From: Rhizophagus clarus
Lineage: Eukaryota; Glomeromycota; Glomeromycetes; Glomerales; Glomeraceae
Assembly: GCA_015698045.1 (NCBI GenBank)
Contig: BLAL01000044.1
Span: 1,580,501 to 1,644,500 of the forward strand
Direction: 5' to 3'
Length of the DNA: 64,000 nt
This document shows, one piece after another, positions 44,966 through 54,524 of the stretch. The position numbers were made by a program, and so were the translations under genes. The notes beneath the pieces are model-generated. The model was not told where the DNA came from. It searched no databases and was given only the letters and a program-made list of their open reading frames with translations. Each line of letters opens with the position of its first letter. The stretch's first letter is position 1.

Positions 44966-47532
44966 AGAGTGTACCTCCTGAGGGTGAGAGTACACCTATT
45001 AAAAATCCCTCTTTGATAAAAGAAAAAGACCGGAATTCTTTTATCAGTTACAATATTTCCAACCTTAATGATAATAATTATAATAATGATAAATTAATTA
45101 ATGATGAAAGTTTTGATCAAGATTACAATAAAAATCCGAAAGTTACTAATGCAAATAAGCTTGAACAACGTGCTACTATAAAAATAATGGAAGCTTCGAA
45201 TAACCCAATCACCAAAGGAGAAATAGATGACTGGAACAAATTCTTAGAGGAAATTGCCACTACCCAGGATTCAGAAAATGAAAAACAACTAAATAGCCGA
45301 ATAGATTATAATACGAAGGATGTAAAAGATGCTTTATTTGGTGAAGCTGTAGTATTTGGAGAACGAATAAATGTGATTATTGATTCTGGATCAAAGGGGA
45401 GTGTTATTTCAAAGCAGTTTTTAGACCGTAAACAACAGGATATTGATAGCCCAGCACATTTCAGATTAATTGATATACAAGGAAATCGTACTTGCCCATT
45501 AGGAATAAAGCACAACGTGCAAGTAAATATTGAAGGATATGATGTTGGAATAGATATGGTTGTGACTGAATCCAAGGATTATAATATTGTTTTAGGTAAT
45601 GATTGGATTAGTAAAGTCTGCGCCACCTTGGATTATAATAATGGACTTTTAACTATACTTACACCACATGGAACAGTTACTACAGCCGTAACATGCTGGG
45701 ATAACATTAAAAATCCGTTACAATTTCATCCAATCCCACAAGTATCAATTGAGAATCCCAGTGAATTAGAGTTAGAAGGGGAAGATGAAAATGTGGAATC
45801 GCAAACTTTCTTTTTTAATGTACAACAAACCTCGAATATTACTCAAATAGAAGGAGATGTATATCCAAATGAATGTTTACAATATTGGATAAAGAAGTTC
45901 AGAAGTAATGATCAAAAACAGTGGAAAGGGCCAGGAAAGTGTTGGTGTGAAAAGAAATTAAAAGAACAACAACAATGTAAAGTCTGTTACAAACGATGGG
46001 AGGATTGCGCCTTGTACTCCATGATCAGTCCTACAGATGATCCCTTCTATAAAGTGCAACTTGAACAAGATGATGTGTTACTATATATAACATCGGAGAA
46101 ATCAATTGCTATCGGAGAAATTAATAATACACAAAAGGAGAAATTGACAACCTTACTACAGAAATATGCACATCTTTTTGCCACTAAAAAGGAAGAGTTG
46201 GGTCGTACTAATATTGTAAAACATTCTATTTATACTGAAAATATTCCTCCCATACGTCAAAAATTTTATAGGACTTCCCAAAAAGAGCAGGAGCATATTG
46301 ATAAGGAAATTAAGGAGATGTTGTATTATAATATTATTAGGCCATCTACAAGCGAATGGGCATCCCCTGTTATTTTAGTACCCAAGAAAAATGGAAAGTT
46401 ACGATTTTGTGTAGATTATCGCCAATTAAATAAAGTTACTAAAAAAGATAATTATCCTCTTCCGCGAACAGACGAAATTTTTGACTCACTAGGAAAGGCC
46501 CAATGGTTTACTTCATTAGATCTGGCCTCAGGATACTGGCAGGTAGAAATGAAGGAAGAAGATAAATCAAAAACAGCTTTCATAACAAGAAATGGAATGT
46601 ATGAATTCAATGTAATGCCATTCGGCTTATGCAATGCTCCAGGAACTTTTCAAAGATGCATGGATAATATATTAAAAGATATGTTATGGAAAAATACAAT
46701 GGTTTATTTAGATGATGTTAATATCTATTCCAAAACATTTGAAGAACATTTACAACATTTGGAAGAAGTACTAAAAAGAGTGGAAAAAGCGGGATTAAAA
46801 ATTAATCCAGAAAAATGTCATTTTTGTACCCAATCTCTTCAATTTTTAGGTCATATAGTAACTAATAAAGGAATTTTGCCTGATCCAAGTAAAGTAGATG
46901 CTATTAAAAATTACCCTGTTCCCAAAAATCTTACACAATTACGTGCTTTTTTAGGCTTAGCATCATATTATCGTCGCTTTATAAAGGATTTTTCAAAAAT
47001 TTCAACACCTTTATACATGTTATTAAAAAAAGATATTCCTTATGAATGGAATCAGGATCGCCATCAAGTTTTTCAGTTTCTTAAAGAAAAACTTATTACT
47101 GCACCTTTATTGGCATATCCAGATTTTACCAAATCATTTTTATTGTTTACAGATGCTTCAATTACTGCGCTGGGAGCAGTATTGGAACAAGAACAGGAGG
47201 ATGGATTAAGACATCCAATTGCTTATGCTAGTAGATCGACTAGTGAATCTGAACGAAACTATTTTTCCACAGAATTAGAATGTGCCGCTGTTATATGGGC
47301 TGTTAATTATTTTAGACCTTATTTGTATGGTAAGAAATTCACAATCTTCACTGATCATTCTGCACTGCAATGGCTATTAAAATTAAAGACTATTAAAAAT
47401 GGTCTTACTGGACGATTAGCCAGATGGCAATTAATTCTTCAACCTTATGATTATGATATCAAGTATAGAAAAGGTACTGTAAATCATAACGCAGATGCTC
47501 TTTCCCGAATTATTTTAACTAATAACTGTTAA
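44944..47532 (+). CDS. pol: Pol: aspartic protease, reverse transcriptase, RNase H
   Basis: The frame has no ATG at its start; it is open from 44944 and overlaps gag by about 22 bp, consistent with expression as a Gag-Pol fusion. Numbering from 45013: retropepsin with IDSGSKGSVIS (D124) and LGNDWI; a Cys-rich insert (about 285-345) with CWCEKK and CKVCYKRWEDC; reverse transcriptase with SEWASPVILVPKKNGKLR, DLASGYWQV, MPFGLCNAPGTFQR and YLDD at 565-568; RNase H with FTDAS (D714), the TELE catalytic Glu, TDHSAL and NADALSR at the end. All catalytic aspartates and the glutamate are present. It ends at TAA 47530-47532 without continuing into integrase, which is unusual since Ty3/gypsy integrase is normally fused to Pol. 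Confidence 0.94.
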   Translation, partial: FGPIVKLKSVPPEGESTPIKNPSLIKEKDRNSFISYNISNLNDNNYNNDKLINDESFDQDYNKNPKVTNANKLEQRATIKIMEASNNPITKGEIDDWNKFLEEIATTQDSENEKQLNSRIDYNTKDVKDALFGEAVVFGERINVIIDSGSKGSVISKQFLDRKQQDIDSPAHFRLIDIQGNRTCPLGIKHNVQVNIEGYDVGIDMVVTESKDYNIVLGNDWISKVCATLDYNNGLLTILTPHGTVTTAVTCWDNIKNPLQFHPIPQVSIENPSELELEGEDENVESQTFFFNVQQTSNITQIEGDVYPNECLQYWIKKFRSNDQKQWKGPGKCWCEKKLKEQQQCKVCYKRWEDCALYSMISPTDDPFYKVQLEQDDVLLYITSEKSIAIGEINNTQKEKLTTLLQKYAHLFATKKEELGRTNIVKHSIYTENIPPIRQKFYRTSQKEQEHIDKEIKEMLYYNIIRPSTSEWASPVILVPKKNGKLRFCVDYRQLNKVTKKDNYPLPRTDEIFDSLGKAQWFTSLDLASGYWQVEMKEEDKSKTAFITRNGMYEFNVMPFGLCNAPGTFQRCMDNILKDMLWKNTMVYLDDVNIYSKTFEEHLQHLEEVLKRVEKAGLKINPEKCHFCTQSLQFLGHIVTNKGILPDPSKVDAIKNYPVPKNLTQLRAFLGLASYYRRFIKDFSKISTPLYMLLKKDIPYEWNQDRHQVFQFLKEKLITAPLLAYPDFTKSFLLFTDASITALGAVLEQEQEDGLRHPIAYASRSTSESERNYFSTELECAAVIWAVNYFRPYLYGKKFTIFTDHSALQWLLKLKTIKNGLTGRLARWQLILQPYDYDIKYRKGTVNHNADALSRIILTNNC
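44956..44995 (+). promoter_or_regulatory. -1 ribosomal frameshift signal at gag-pol junction
   Basis: In gag frame the bases read TCG TTA AAC TAA, giving the slippery heptamer G TTA AAC at 44956-44962 directly before the stop. After a 6-nt spacer (TAAAGA) a stem GTGTAC (44969-44974) pairs with GTACAC (44990-44995), extended by CTC/GAG with one bulged A. The pol frame is open from 44944, one base back relative to gag, so a -1 slip enters it. GTTAAAC is a variant of the TTTAAAC class of slippery sites. Confidence 0.7.
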
Positions 47533-47533
47533 T

Positions 47534-48811
47534 ATGGAAGAACAATTATATTATGATTTATATCAGTACCTATCTAACTTGATTATCCCTGAAAAGTATA
47601 ATAAAAATCAACAAGATAAAATAAAACAATTAGCCAAAAATTATACCATACAAAATGATAAACTATTTAGGAAGAATCAAGATAAATTACAGAGAGTAAT
47701 TACGCCATCACAAGTTGAAATCATCCTGTTTAATCTACATAAAGATATGACTGGTGCACATCTTGGTGTAGAAACCACTTACAATAAAATAAAAGAACGT
47801 TATTATTGGCCTAAAATGTATAATGATATTAAAATATATATTGAATCCTGTGATAATTGTCAAAGAAGAGGTAAAACAAAAAGAAGAGAAGAATTATTAC
47901 CTTTAAAGATAGGAGGTCCTTTTGATAAAATTGGAATAGATATTAAGGGTCCTTTACCTGTAACTCAAAAAGGTAATCGCTATATAATAGTGGCTATGGA
48001 TTATTTTACAAAATGGCCAGAAGCGAGAGCAATACCTAATGCTAAAGCTGAAACTGTTGCTAAATTTTTATTTGAAGAAATTATTAGCCGGCATGGTGTT
48101 CCTAAAGAAATACTTTCTGATCATGGTACATCTTTTAATAATGCTCTTATCAATGAAATATGCGATAAATACCAAACAAAACATAGGTTAACTTCAGCTT
48201 ATAGACCTCAAACAAATGGAATGGTAGAACGTTTTAATAGAACTATTGGCGAAAGTTTGGCAAAGTTAGTTATAGATAAAGATAATAATAAAGAATGGGA
48301 TGATTATATTCAGGCGATACTATTAGCTTATCGTACTAGGCAACATGAAACTACAGGATATTCACCATTTTATTTAATATATGGAAGACAAGCTGTATTA
48401 CCTATAGAATTAATGATTGATACAAATATTAATAAAGAAAAAGATATTCATGAAGCATTATTAGAGCGAATATATGATATAATGGAAAAGATGGATCAAG
48501 ATTTAGAAAAAGTAAAGATTAGAATTAATCAACGACAACAAATTCAAAAGAAAAAATATGATGATAAAGGTATTTCTTTAAAATTAAAAATAGGTGATAA
48601 AGTATTAGTAGAACAAACTCATTTAAGAAATAATATGTCAGCAAAACTAGAAAATCAATGGATTGGACCTTATTACATTCATAATGTTTTAGATCAAAAT
48701 GTATATAAGTTGCGTCATATGAATGGAAAATTGGTAAAAGGAGTAATCCATGGAAATCGTCTTAAAATATATATTGAACAATATTTAGAACCATTAATAT
48801 TATTGGAATAA
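47534..48811 (+). CDS. int: Integrase as a separate ORF (425 aa)
   Basis: Inserts the cDNA copy into chromosomal DNA in the nucleus. HHCC zinc-binding domain: H69, H76, C106, C109 (FNLHKDMTGAHLG, CDNCQRRG). Catalytic core D,D-35-E: D136 in GIDIKGP, D196 in LSDHGTSF, E232 in QTNGMVERFN. C-terminal GPY/F-type module (KIGDKVLVEQ, WIGPYYIHNVL) and no chromodomain. It is in the +1 frame relative to Pol; the Pol stop and this ATG form TAATATG with one base between. Expression could use termination-reinitiation, a second frameshift, or the split may be a recent 1-bp change that needs comparison with other copies. Confidence 0.95.
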   Translation: MEEQLYYDLYQYLSNLIIPEKYNKNQQDKIKQLAKNYTIQNDKLFRKNQDKLQRVITPSQVEIILFNLHKDMTGAHLGVETTYNKIKERYYWPKMYNDIKIYIESCDNCQRRGKTKRREELLPLKIGGPFDKIGIDIKGPLPVTQKGNRYIIVAMDYFTKWPEARAIPNAKAETVAKFLFEEIISRHGVPKEILSDHGTSFNNALINEICDKYQTKHRLTSAYRPQTNGMVERFNRTIGESLAKLVIDKDNNKEWDDYIQAILLAYRTRQHETTGYSPFYLIYGRQAVLPIELMIDTNINKEKDIHEALLERIYDIMEKMDQDLEKVKIRINQRQQIQKKKYDDKGISLKLKIGDKVLVEQTHLRNNMSAKLENQWIGPYYIHNVLDQNVYKLRHMNGKLVKGVIHGNRLKIYIEQYLEPLILLE

Positions 48812-48847
48812 ATAATTATATTATAAGTAAAATTTTTGAGAATAATT

Positions 48848-50444
48848 TTATTTTATTATAACATTATCTAATTTTACTATATTTCCATTATCATTATATC
48901 TAGTAAACATTGTTATGTTTTTGAATTTTTTATCATGCCAGAAATGGATTACATTTAAGCCTCTTTTTTGTAATCTTTTTCTAGGCCAATATGGAACAAA
49001 GTTGTCTTCACAAGAAAAATGTATAACCCATATTTCATCTGGACATAATTGTGAGGCATATTCAAAAATACGAATATAATGACGTTTTAAATCAGTACTA
49101 GAAGCAGTTACCACCAACTCAAGAATAGCTATTGGAAAAGTAGAACTATTGAATTTTATAGCGAAATCACAGTATAAATGATGAGGATCTCCATCTTTTC
49201 CAATATGATTGAGATGCCACTGACTCACAATATTAATATGATGCGTTAATTTTAACCAATTTACCAGAATACGATACATCTCTGCATCATATACACTCTC
49301 ACGTGGAACCTTATTATAACATTGCGAATCAACAACCAGATGATTTGAACTTTTATACGAAAAAAGTGATCCTTGAACAATCATATCTGTATCAAAATGT
49401 CGTACAACTGTTTTCAACACCTCAAAAGTATCTAGTGATTGATTTGATCGAAGAGGAAGTTCTAATTGCATTATATTATCATCATCAACATGTTTTCTTT
49501 TGACAGATAATGGTGATGACGGAGGTAATATTGATGATGATGGTAAATTAATATTTTTTGAAACTTTATTACTACCATCCTATCAAGTAAGAAAAATAGA
49601 TATAAGTAAAAATAATTTTACTTAGTAGACATTAAGTATGAAAGTGAGAAAAAAAAAAAAAAAAAAAAAAAAAGAAGAAGAAGAAGAAAAGAAAAGAAGA
49701 AGAAAAGAAATAAAATGAAATGAATGAATAAATGAAAAATAATGGATAAAAAATGAACGAGATAAAAAAATAATATTATTTAAGGCTTTATCTTTAAAAC
49801 TTCTTCAATAAAGGAAGGTACATAACCAATTCCTCCTCCAGAACCAGTAGACCTTTATTAAATCCATTTTAAAGATAGGTAAAATAAGGGAACCTAAATA
49901 AAATCCTATAATCCCTACCAAGACCAGGAGCTTATACATCTCCGAGTAAAGGCCTGAGATTAAAAGAAATTATTTAAGTATATGAAAATATAAAAAAATG
50001 GATGCCTACCTTTTTTCGTTGTAAAAATAAATCTTTTATAATAGAGCGGGATCTTGCTGAGAGTAAAGAATCATCTTTAAGTAATCCAATTAGGGTTACA
50101 AAAAAATGATTATCATTTCTAGAAGGGGTTTGATCTTTTTTGGAAATCCAATTTATAAAATGATCTTTGGACCACTGTTTGATAGAAAAAATTTGAAAAT
50201 AATCAAGTCTTCCACCAGAAGAGTTAGATTCTTTCTTTAATGACGAGATAAGTTCCAAAATACAAATAATAGGTCCCATTTTAAAACCCATAGTCAGTAA
50301 TAAATCCTGCGTTAATAAAAAAAAGGAACGTCCATTTATTTTTTCATCTTTAAGAAGATCCAAATCATCACTATCCAGCCCAATATTTTGAACATGTAAA
50401 AAACTAATAAGTTGCTCTGTGTTGATATCAATAGAAAAAGCCAT
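48848..50444 (-). CDS. SAM domain plus PD-(D/E)XK-nuclease-like protein, antisense passenger gene
   Basis: Exon 1 (50010-50444) and exon 2 (48848-49579) flank a 430-bp intron with donor AAG/GTAGGC and acceptor TTACTTGATAG. Both borders are phase 0 and the join gives an uninterrupted 388-aa protein. Residues 5-72 form a SAM domain (FLHVQNIGLDSDDLDLL, KINGRSFFLLT, LLTMGFKMGPI). A linker follows with a Ser/Pro stretch (SSSILPPSSPLS) and a basic KRKH, a possible nuclear signal. The C-terminal half looks like a PD-(D/E)XK nuclease fold: E245 in a first helix (YDAEMYRIL), D283 (YCDFAIKF), E299 in ILELVVTAS, with Val where the ExK lysine is expected and K310 as possible substitute, then DEIWVIHF and VIHFWHD. 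SAM-nuclease proteins are, to my knowledge, a large family in Rhizophagus-type fungi. The gene runs opposite to the element, its stop 36 bp from the integrase stop, so its intron is not removed from element genomic RNA. Confidence 0.8.
49580..50009 (-). other. Intron of the antisense SAM-nuclease gene
   Basis: GT-AG intron of 430 bp, longer than others here. It contains a pyrimidine-rich stretch on the minus strand (about 49640-49700, AG/A-repeat on plus) and a less biased segment near 49795-49860 whose minus strand can be read STGSGGGIGYVPSFIEE before a stop. That segment could be a skipped or relic exon. Confidence 0.55.
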
Positions 50445-50915
50445 AATAATATTAAAAAAAGAAAAAGAAAAAGAGATAATACTAAATTAATAAAACAAAA
50501 AAAATAATAATGAAAAATGTAATAATACTCTTACCTTGAGAAATGATGATTATATATATAAAGAAAAAGAAAGACGCGTAAAAATTAAAAAAAAAAAACG
50601 CGTAAAGACTAAAAGAACAAAATATGAGAAAAGAAGATAATAATAATTTTAACATGAGTATTATGAAGATTAAATAGGAATAGGATTTTGAAAACACGAG
50701 AATTTATTAAATAAAGTAATATAAACACATGTTAGTAACTCAGAGGTGACATAATGTTAAATCAATAACATATATAGTAATATTTATTCAGGAAAAATTA
50801 CTAAATAGGAAGAATTATTTGATTAGTTTGATATATGTAGTTAAAAGTACTTATGTCCTTTAATTCGAAAACTCTAGAAATAATTTTATAAAAGTTTCAC
50901 AGGAGTTCAACCCTT
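50445..50915 (-). other. Upstream region of antisense gene, no ORF
   Basis: AT-rich DNA between the antisense ATG and the polypurine tract. It must hold the promoter of the passenger gene unless the 3' LTR drives it from the other strand; no TATA box stands out. The Phe/Ile-rich frame at 50482-50697 is compositional. Confidence 0.4.
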
Positions 50916-50928
50916 AAAGAGAGGGAAA
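50916..50928 (+). other. Polypurine tract
   Basis: AAAGAGAGGGAAA lies directly against the 3' LTR and would prime plus-strand DNA synthesis. Its position confirms the LTR border and element orientation. Confidence 0.9.
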
Positions 50929-51363
50929 TGTTACATAAGATTTTATAAATTAGATTATTCTAGTATAATCTATATGAATGAAAAAAGTTAGGAAATTTAT
51001 AGGGTAATCTAGAAAATTGTAGTACCCGGAATTAGGATTTAAGACAAATCTAGAAAGTAATAGATTTAGAATAAGATAGAAAGATTAAAGATTATAAAAG
51101 GAAGAGAATTTGGATTAAGTGAAAGGAAGAAGTTTATGCGTTAAACTTAAATTACAGTTAACTGTCACTTGTATTTATTAATAAAGACAATTAGGTTGTA
51201 TGCGTTACAACTGAAAACTTTATTAATAATCCGATCATAAATTATAAACGATAATAAAAGTATTAGCCTTCAGACTATAAATAAACTTGCTCTCTAAAGT
51301 TAAACTCGTTTGTTATTCCAGATCACATGTAACTTTTCAGTCGGTTGCATTCGCTGGGTAACA
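50929..51363 (+). repeat. 3' LTR, 435 bp
   Basis: Same length and termini as the 5' LTR, 433 of 435 positions identical. AATAAAG near 51182 may act as polyadenylation signal. Confidence 0.95.
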
Positions 51364-53620
51364 ATATATTAAAATATCCCATACGAACTCTTCCCACACG
51401 AACTCTAAGAAAATCTCTTAAAAAAAATTTTTTATCAAAGAATCCCATACGAATCCTTTCCATATGAACTCTTAGAAAATCTCTTAAGAAAAACTTTTCT
51501 ATCAGATATCCCATATGAACTCTTTTCATAGTATGAACTAAGAAAATCTCTTAAAAAAAAATTTTCTATCAAAGAATCACATACGAACCTTTCCATACAA
51601 ACTCTTAGAAAATCTCTTAAGAAAAATTTTTCTATCAGATATCCCATACGAACTCTTAAAATAAAAAAAAAATCAATTTATCAAAAATATCCTATACGAA
51701 TCTTAGAAATCTCTCCCAAAAAATTTTCTATCAAAGAATCCCATGCGAATCCTTTCCATATGAACCCTAAAAAATTTCACAAAAAAATTTTCTATCAGAT
51801 ATCCCATACGAACTCTTAAAATAAAAAAAAAATCAATTTATCAAAAATATCCTATACGAACTCTTAGAAAATCTCTTAAAAAAAATTTTCTATCAAAGAA
51901 TCCCATATGAACCTTTTCCATATGAACTTTTAGAAATCTCTCAAAAAAAAATTTTCTATTAAATAATCCCATGCGAACCCTTTCCATATGAACTCTTAGA
52001 AAATCTCTTAAGAAAAAATTTTCTATCAGATATCCCATACGAACTCCTATACGAACTCTTAGAAAATCTCTTAAAAAAAATTTTCTATCAAAGAATCCCA
52101 TACGAACCTTTTCCATATGAACTTTTAGAAATCTCTCAAAAAAAAATTTTCTATTAAATAATCCCATGCGAACGCTTCCCATATGAACTCTTGGAAAATA
52201 CGAATTCTTCCCATATAAACTTAGAAAATCCTAAAAAAAAAATTTTCTATCAGATACCCATATGAACTCTTAGAAATCAAAAAAAAAAAAACTATTTATC
52301 AAATACTGTATATCCTATACAAATCTTAGGAAATCTCTCGAAAAAAATTTCCTATCATATATCCCATAGACTCATACGAACCCTTCCCATATGAACTCTT
52401 AGAAAATCTCTCAAAAAAATTTTTTATCAAAGAATCCCATGTGAATCCTTTCTATACGAACCCTAAAAAATTTCACAAAAAAATTTTCTATCAGGTATCC
52501 CATACGAACTCTTCCCATATGAACTCTTAGAAAATTTCAAAAAAAATTTTCTATCAGATATCCCATATGAACCTTTTCCATATAAACACTTGGAAAATCT
52601 TTATCAAAATATCCCATACGAACTCTTCCTACACGAACTCTAAGAAAAACTCTTAAAAAAAAATTTTCTATCAAAGAATCCCATACGAACCTTTTCCATA
52701 TGAACTTTTAGAAATCTCTCAAAAAAAATTTTCTATTAAAGAATCCCATCCCTAAAAAATTTAAAAAAAATTTTGTATCAGTTATCCCATATGAACTTTT
52801 CTGAACTCTTCTGAACTCTTCCTATACGAACTCTTAGAAAATCACAAAAAAAATTTTCTATCAAAGATATCCCATACGAACTCTTACCATATGAACACTT
52901 GAAAAATCTTTATTAAAATATCCCATATTCCGAATCCTTTCCATACGACTCTTAGAAAATCTCTTAAAAAAAATTTTCTATTAAAGATATCCTATATGAA
53001 CGCTTCCCATATGAACTCTTGGAAAATACGAACTCTTCCCATATAAATTTAGAAAATCCTAAAAAAAAAATTTTCTATCAGATACCCATATGAACTCTTA
53101 GAAATTAAAAAAAAAAAATCTATTTATCAAATACATCCTATACGAATCTTAGGAAATCTCTCAAAAAAAAAATTTCCTATCAGATATCCCATAGACCTAT
53201 ACGAACCCTTTCCATATGAACTCTTAAGAAATATCTTAAAAAAATTTTCTATTAGATATCCCATATAAACCCTTCCAATACGAACTCTTAGAAAATCTCT
53301 TAAAAAAAAATTTTCTATTAAAGATATCCCATACGAACCTTTCCCATATGAACTCTTAGAAAATATGAACTCTTCCCATACAAACTCTCTCAAAAAAAAA
53401 TTTTCTATTAGATATCACATACGAACTGAACTTAGAAAATCTCTTAAAAAAAAATTTTCTACCAGATATCCCATACGAACTCTTTCCATATGAACTCTTA
53501 GAAAATAAAAAAAAATTTTCTATTAGATACCCTATATGAACTCTTAGAAATATCAAAAAAAAAAGAATCTCTATTTATCAATACGAATCTCAGGAAATCT
53601 ATCAAAAAAAATTTTCTATC
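51364..53620. repeat. Satellite array, right part
   Basis: Continuation of the array at 41290-41704. Units of about 50 bp (ATCCCATACGAACTCTT, TTAGAAAATCTCTT, AAAAATTTTCTATCA) with longer-range order: landmarks such as CTGAACTCTTCTGAACTC (near 52800) and TAAATTTAGAAAATCC (near 53045) recur in the 55.7-58.2 kb array. Several minus-strand frames rich in FFLRDFLRVHMERV are by-products. Confidence 0.9.
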
Positions 53621-53639
53621 AGAGTTTAAAATGGTTTAT

Positions 53640-53920
53640 AAATAAAACGTTATTATTGAAAAAATCTAAAAATCTGCTAATATATAATAAGCCAATTAGC
53701 AACCAATCGGTCATCAATCTGATATGTGACCTATTGATAACTGGTAAATTCAACTGTACATTAATCAGCCATCAATCAGTCATATGACCGGTTGATAACT
53801 GATTTGGATTTTATACCTGATTGATGACCGATTGAAAGAATCAGTCATCAATAGGTAACCAATCGGTTACCAATCAGTCACATGACCTATTGGTGACCGA
53901 TTTGACTCTATTCGACCTGT
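53640..53920. repeat. Right end of a dispersed-repeat element
   Basis: Serial words AATCGGTCATCAAT, GACCGATTGA and ACCTATTGG. On the minus strand from 53920 it starts ACAGGTCGAATAGAGTCAAA, i.e. the inverted counterpart of the left ends at 39273 and 40638. The simplest reading is that 40638-53920 (or 39273-53920) is one large TIR element holding the satellite and the retrotransposon. Confidence 0.55.
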
Positions 53921-53996
53921 GTATACATATGAACTGTATTATACGAAAAGTTAAACTGTACTGTATAAATAGTGGTTGTACGATTAGTTATTTTGT
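53921..53996 (+). repeat. 76-bp direct repeat, copy 2
   Basis: GTATACATATGAACTGTATT to GATTAGTTATTTTG, matching 39192-39267 in the same orientation and abutting the inverted repeat end at 53920. Confidence 0.7.
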
Positions 53997-54011
53997 ACAG
54001 TACAACCTATT

Positions 54012-54520
54012 TTATCACGTGATTTATGCATTTATTTATTTGTTTATCCCTGATTAGATAATCTCTTTTTTTCACGTAAAAACATGAACTCTTCTTTCAA
54101 ACGTGTCTGCTTCTTTAATAATATCAGATATTCTTTTTTTCTTTAAGCCCACTCTAGAAAGGTAAACTAAAGTAAGGTTTGTTCTAAAAAAAAAAAATTT
54201 TGATTTTCAGTTTTTTTTTGCATTAACGAACTTTTATTTTCTACAACAATTTTTTTCTTTTTTTAGATCTTCAAGTTCTTTCTTCTTTGTAGTTGAAGAT
54301 ACTTTTCTCTTTTTATGTTTCAAGTTAGTATGGTTAAAGGTACTCTTTCTTTTTCTTTTTGTTATTATTATTTGTTTTTAATTTTCTTCCTTTTTCTTTT
54401 TTTTTGTCTTTACTTTTTATAGTGATTAACTCGTAATCACGAAATTCTTGTCTTTTATTTCTTATATTTTGTCTCTAATTTTCTTAGATCTTTTAGTTCT
54501 TCTGGTTTGCAGTTAGATTT
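54012..54520 (+). other. Short mini-exon-like array after an E-box
   Basis: The palindrome ATCACGTGAT (near 54015) is followed by T-rich tracts ending in TTTTTTAG with short segments such as that starting ATCTTCAAGTTC (54266) and ATCTTTTAGTTC (54488), with CATTAACGAAC before one of them. Layout repeats that at 27308-30060 but is shorter. Confidence 0.4.
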
Positions 54521-54524
54521 TAAA

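Larger units (their letters stand above)
41705..51363 (+). mobile_element. Complete Ty3/gypsy LTR retrotransposon with antisense passenger gene
   Basis: 9659 bp between two 435-bp LTRs (TGTTAC...GTAACA) flanked by ATAT on both sides (41701-41704 and 51364-51367). Order is LTR, PBS, gag, protease-RT-RNase H, integrase, antisense two-exon gene, polypurine tract, LTR. Placing integrase after RNase H defines Ty3/gypsy rather than Ty1/copia. All catalytic residues are present and LTRs differ at two positions, so the insertion is recent and the copy may be competent. No chromodomain is seen at the end of integrase and no env-like gene is present. Confidence 0.96.

Noticed and set aside
48848-49471. 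Single-exon 207-aa protein starting at MQLELP
   Set aside because: The frame is open for 36 more codons upstream to a proper acceptor and joins at phase 0 to the SAM exon, so the single-exon reading is incomplete.
51323-53556. Minus-strand frames with FFLRDFLRVHMERV-type repeats
   Set aside because: Translation of the ~50-bp satellite; no conservation of frame between units.
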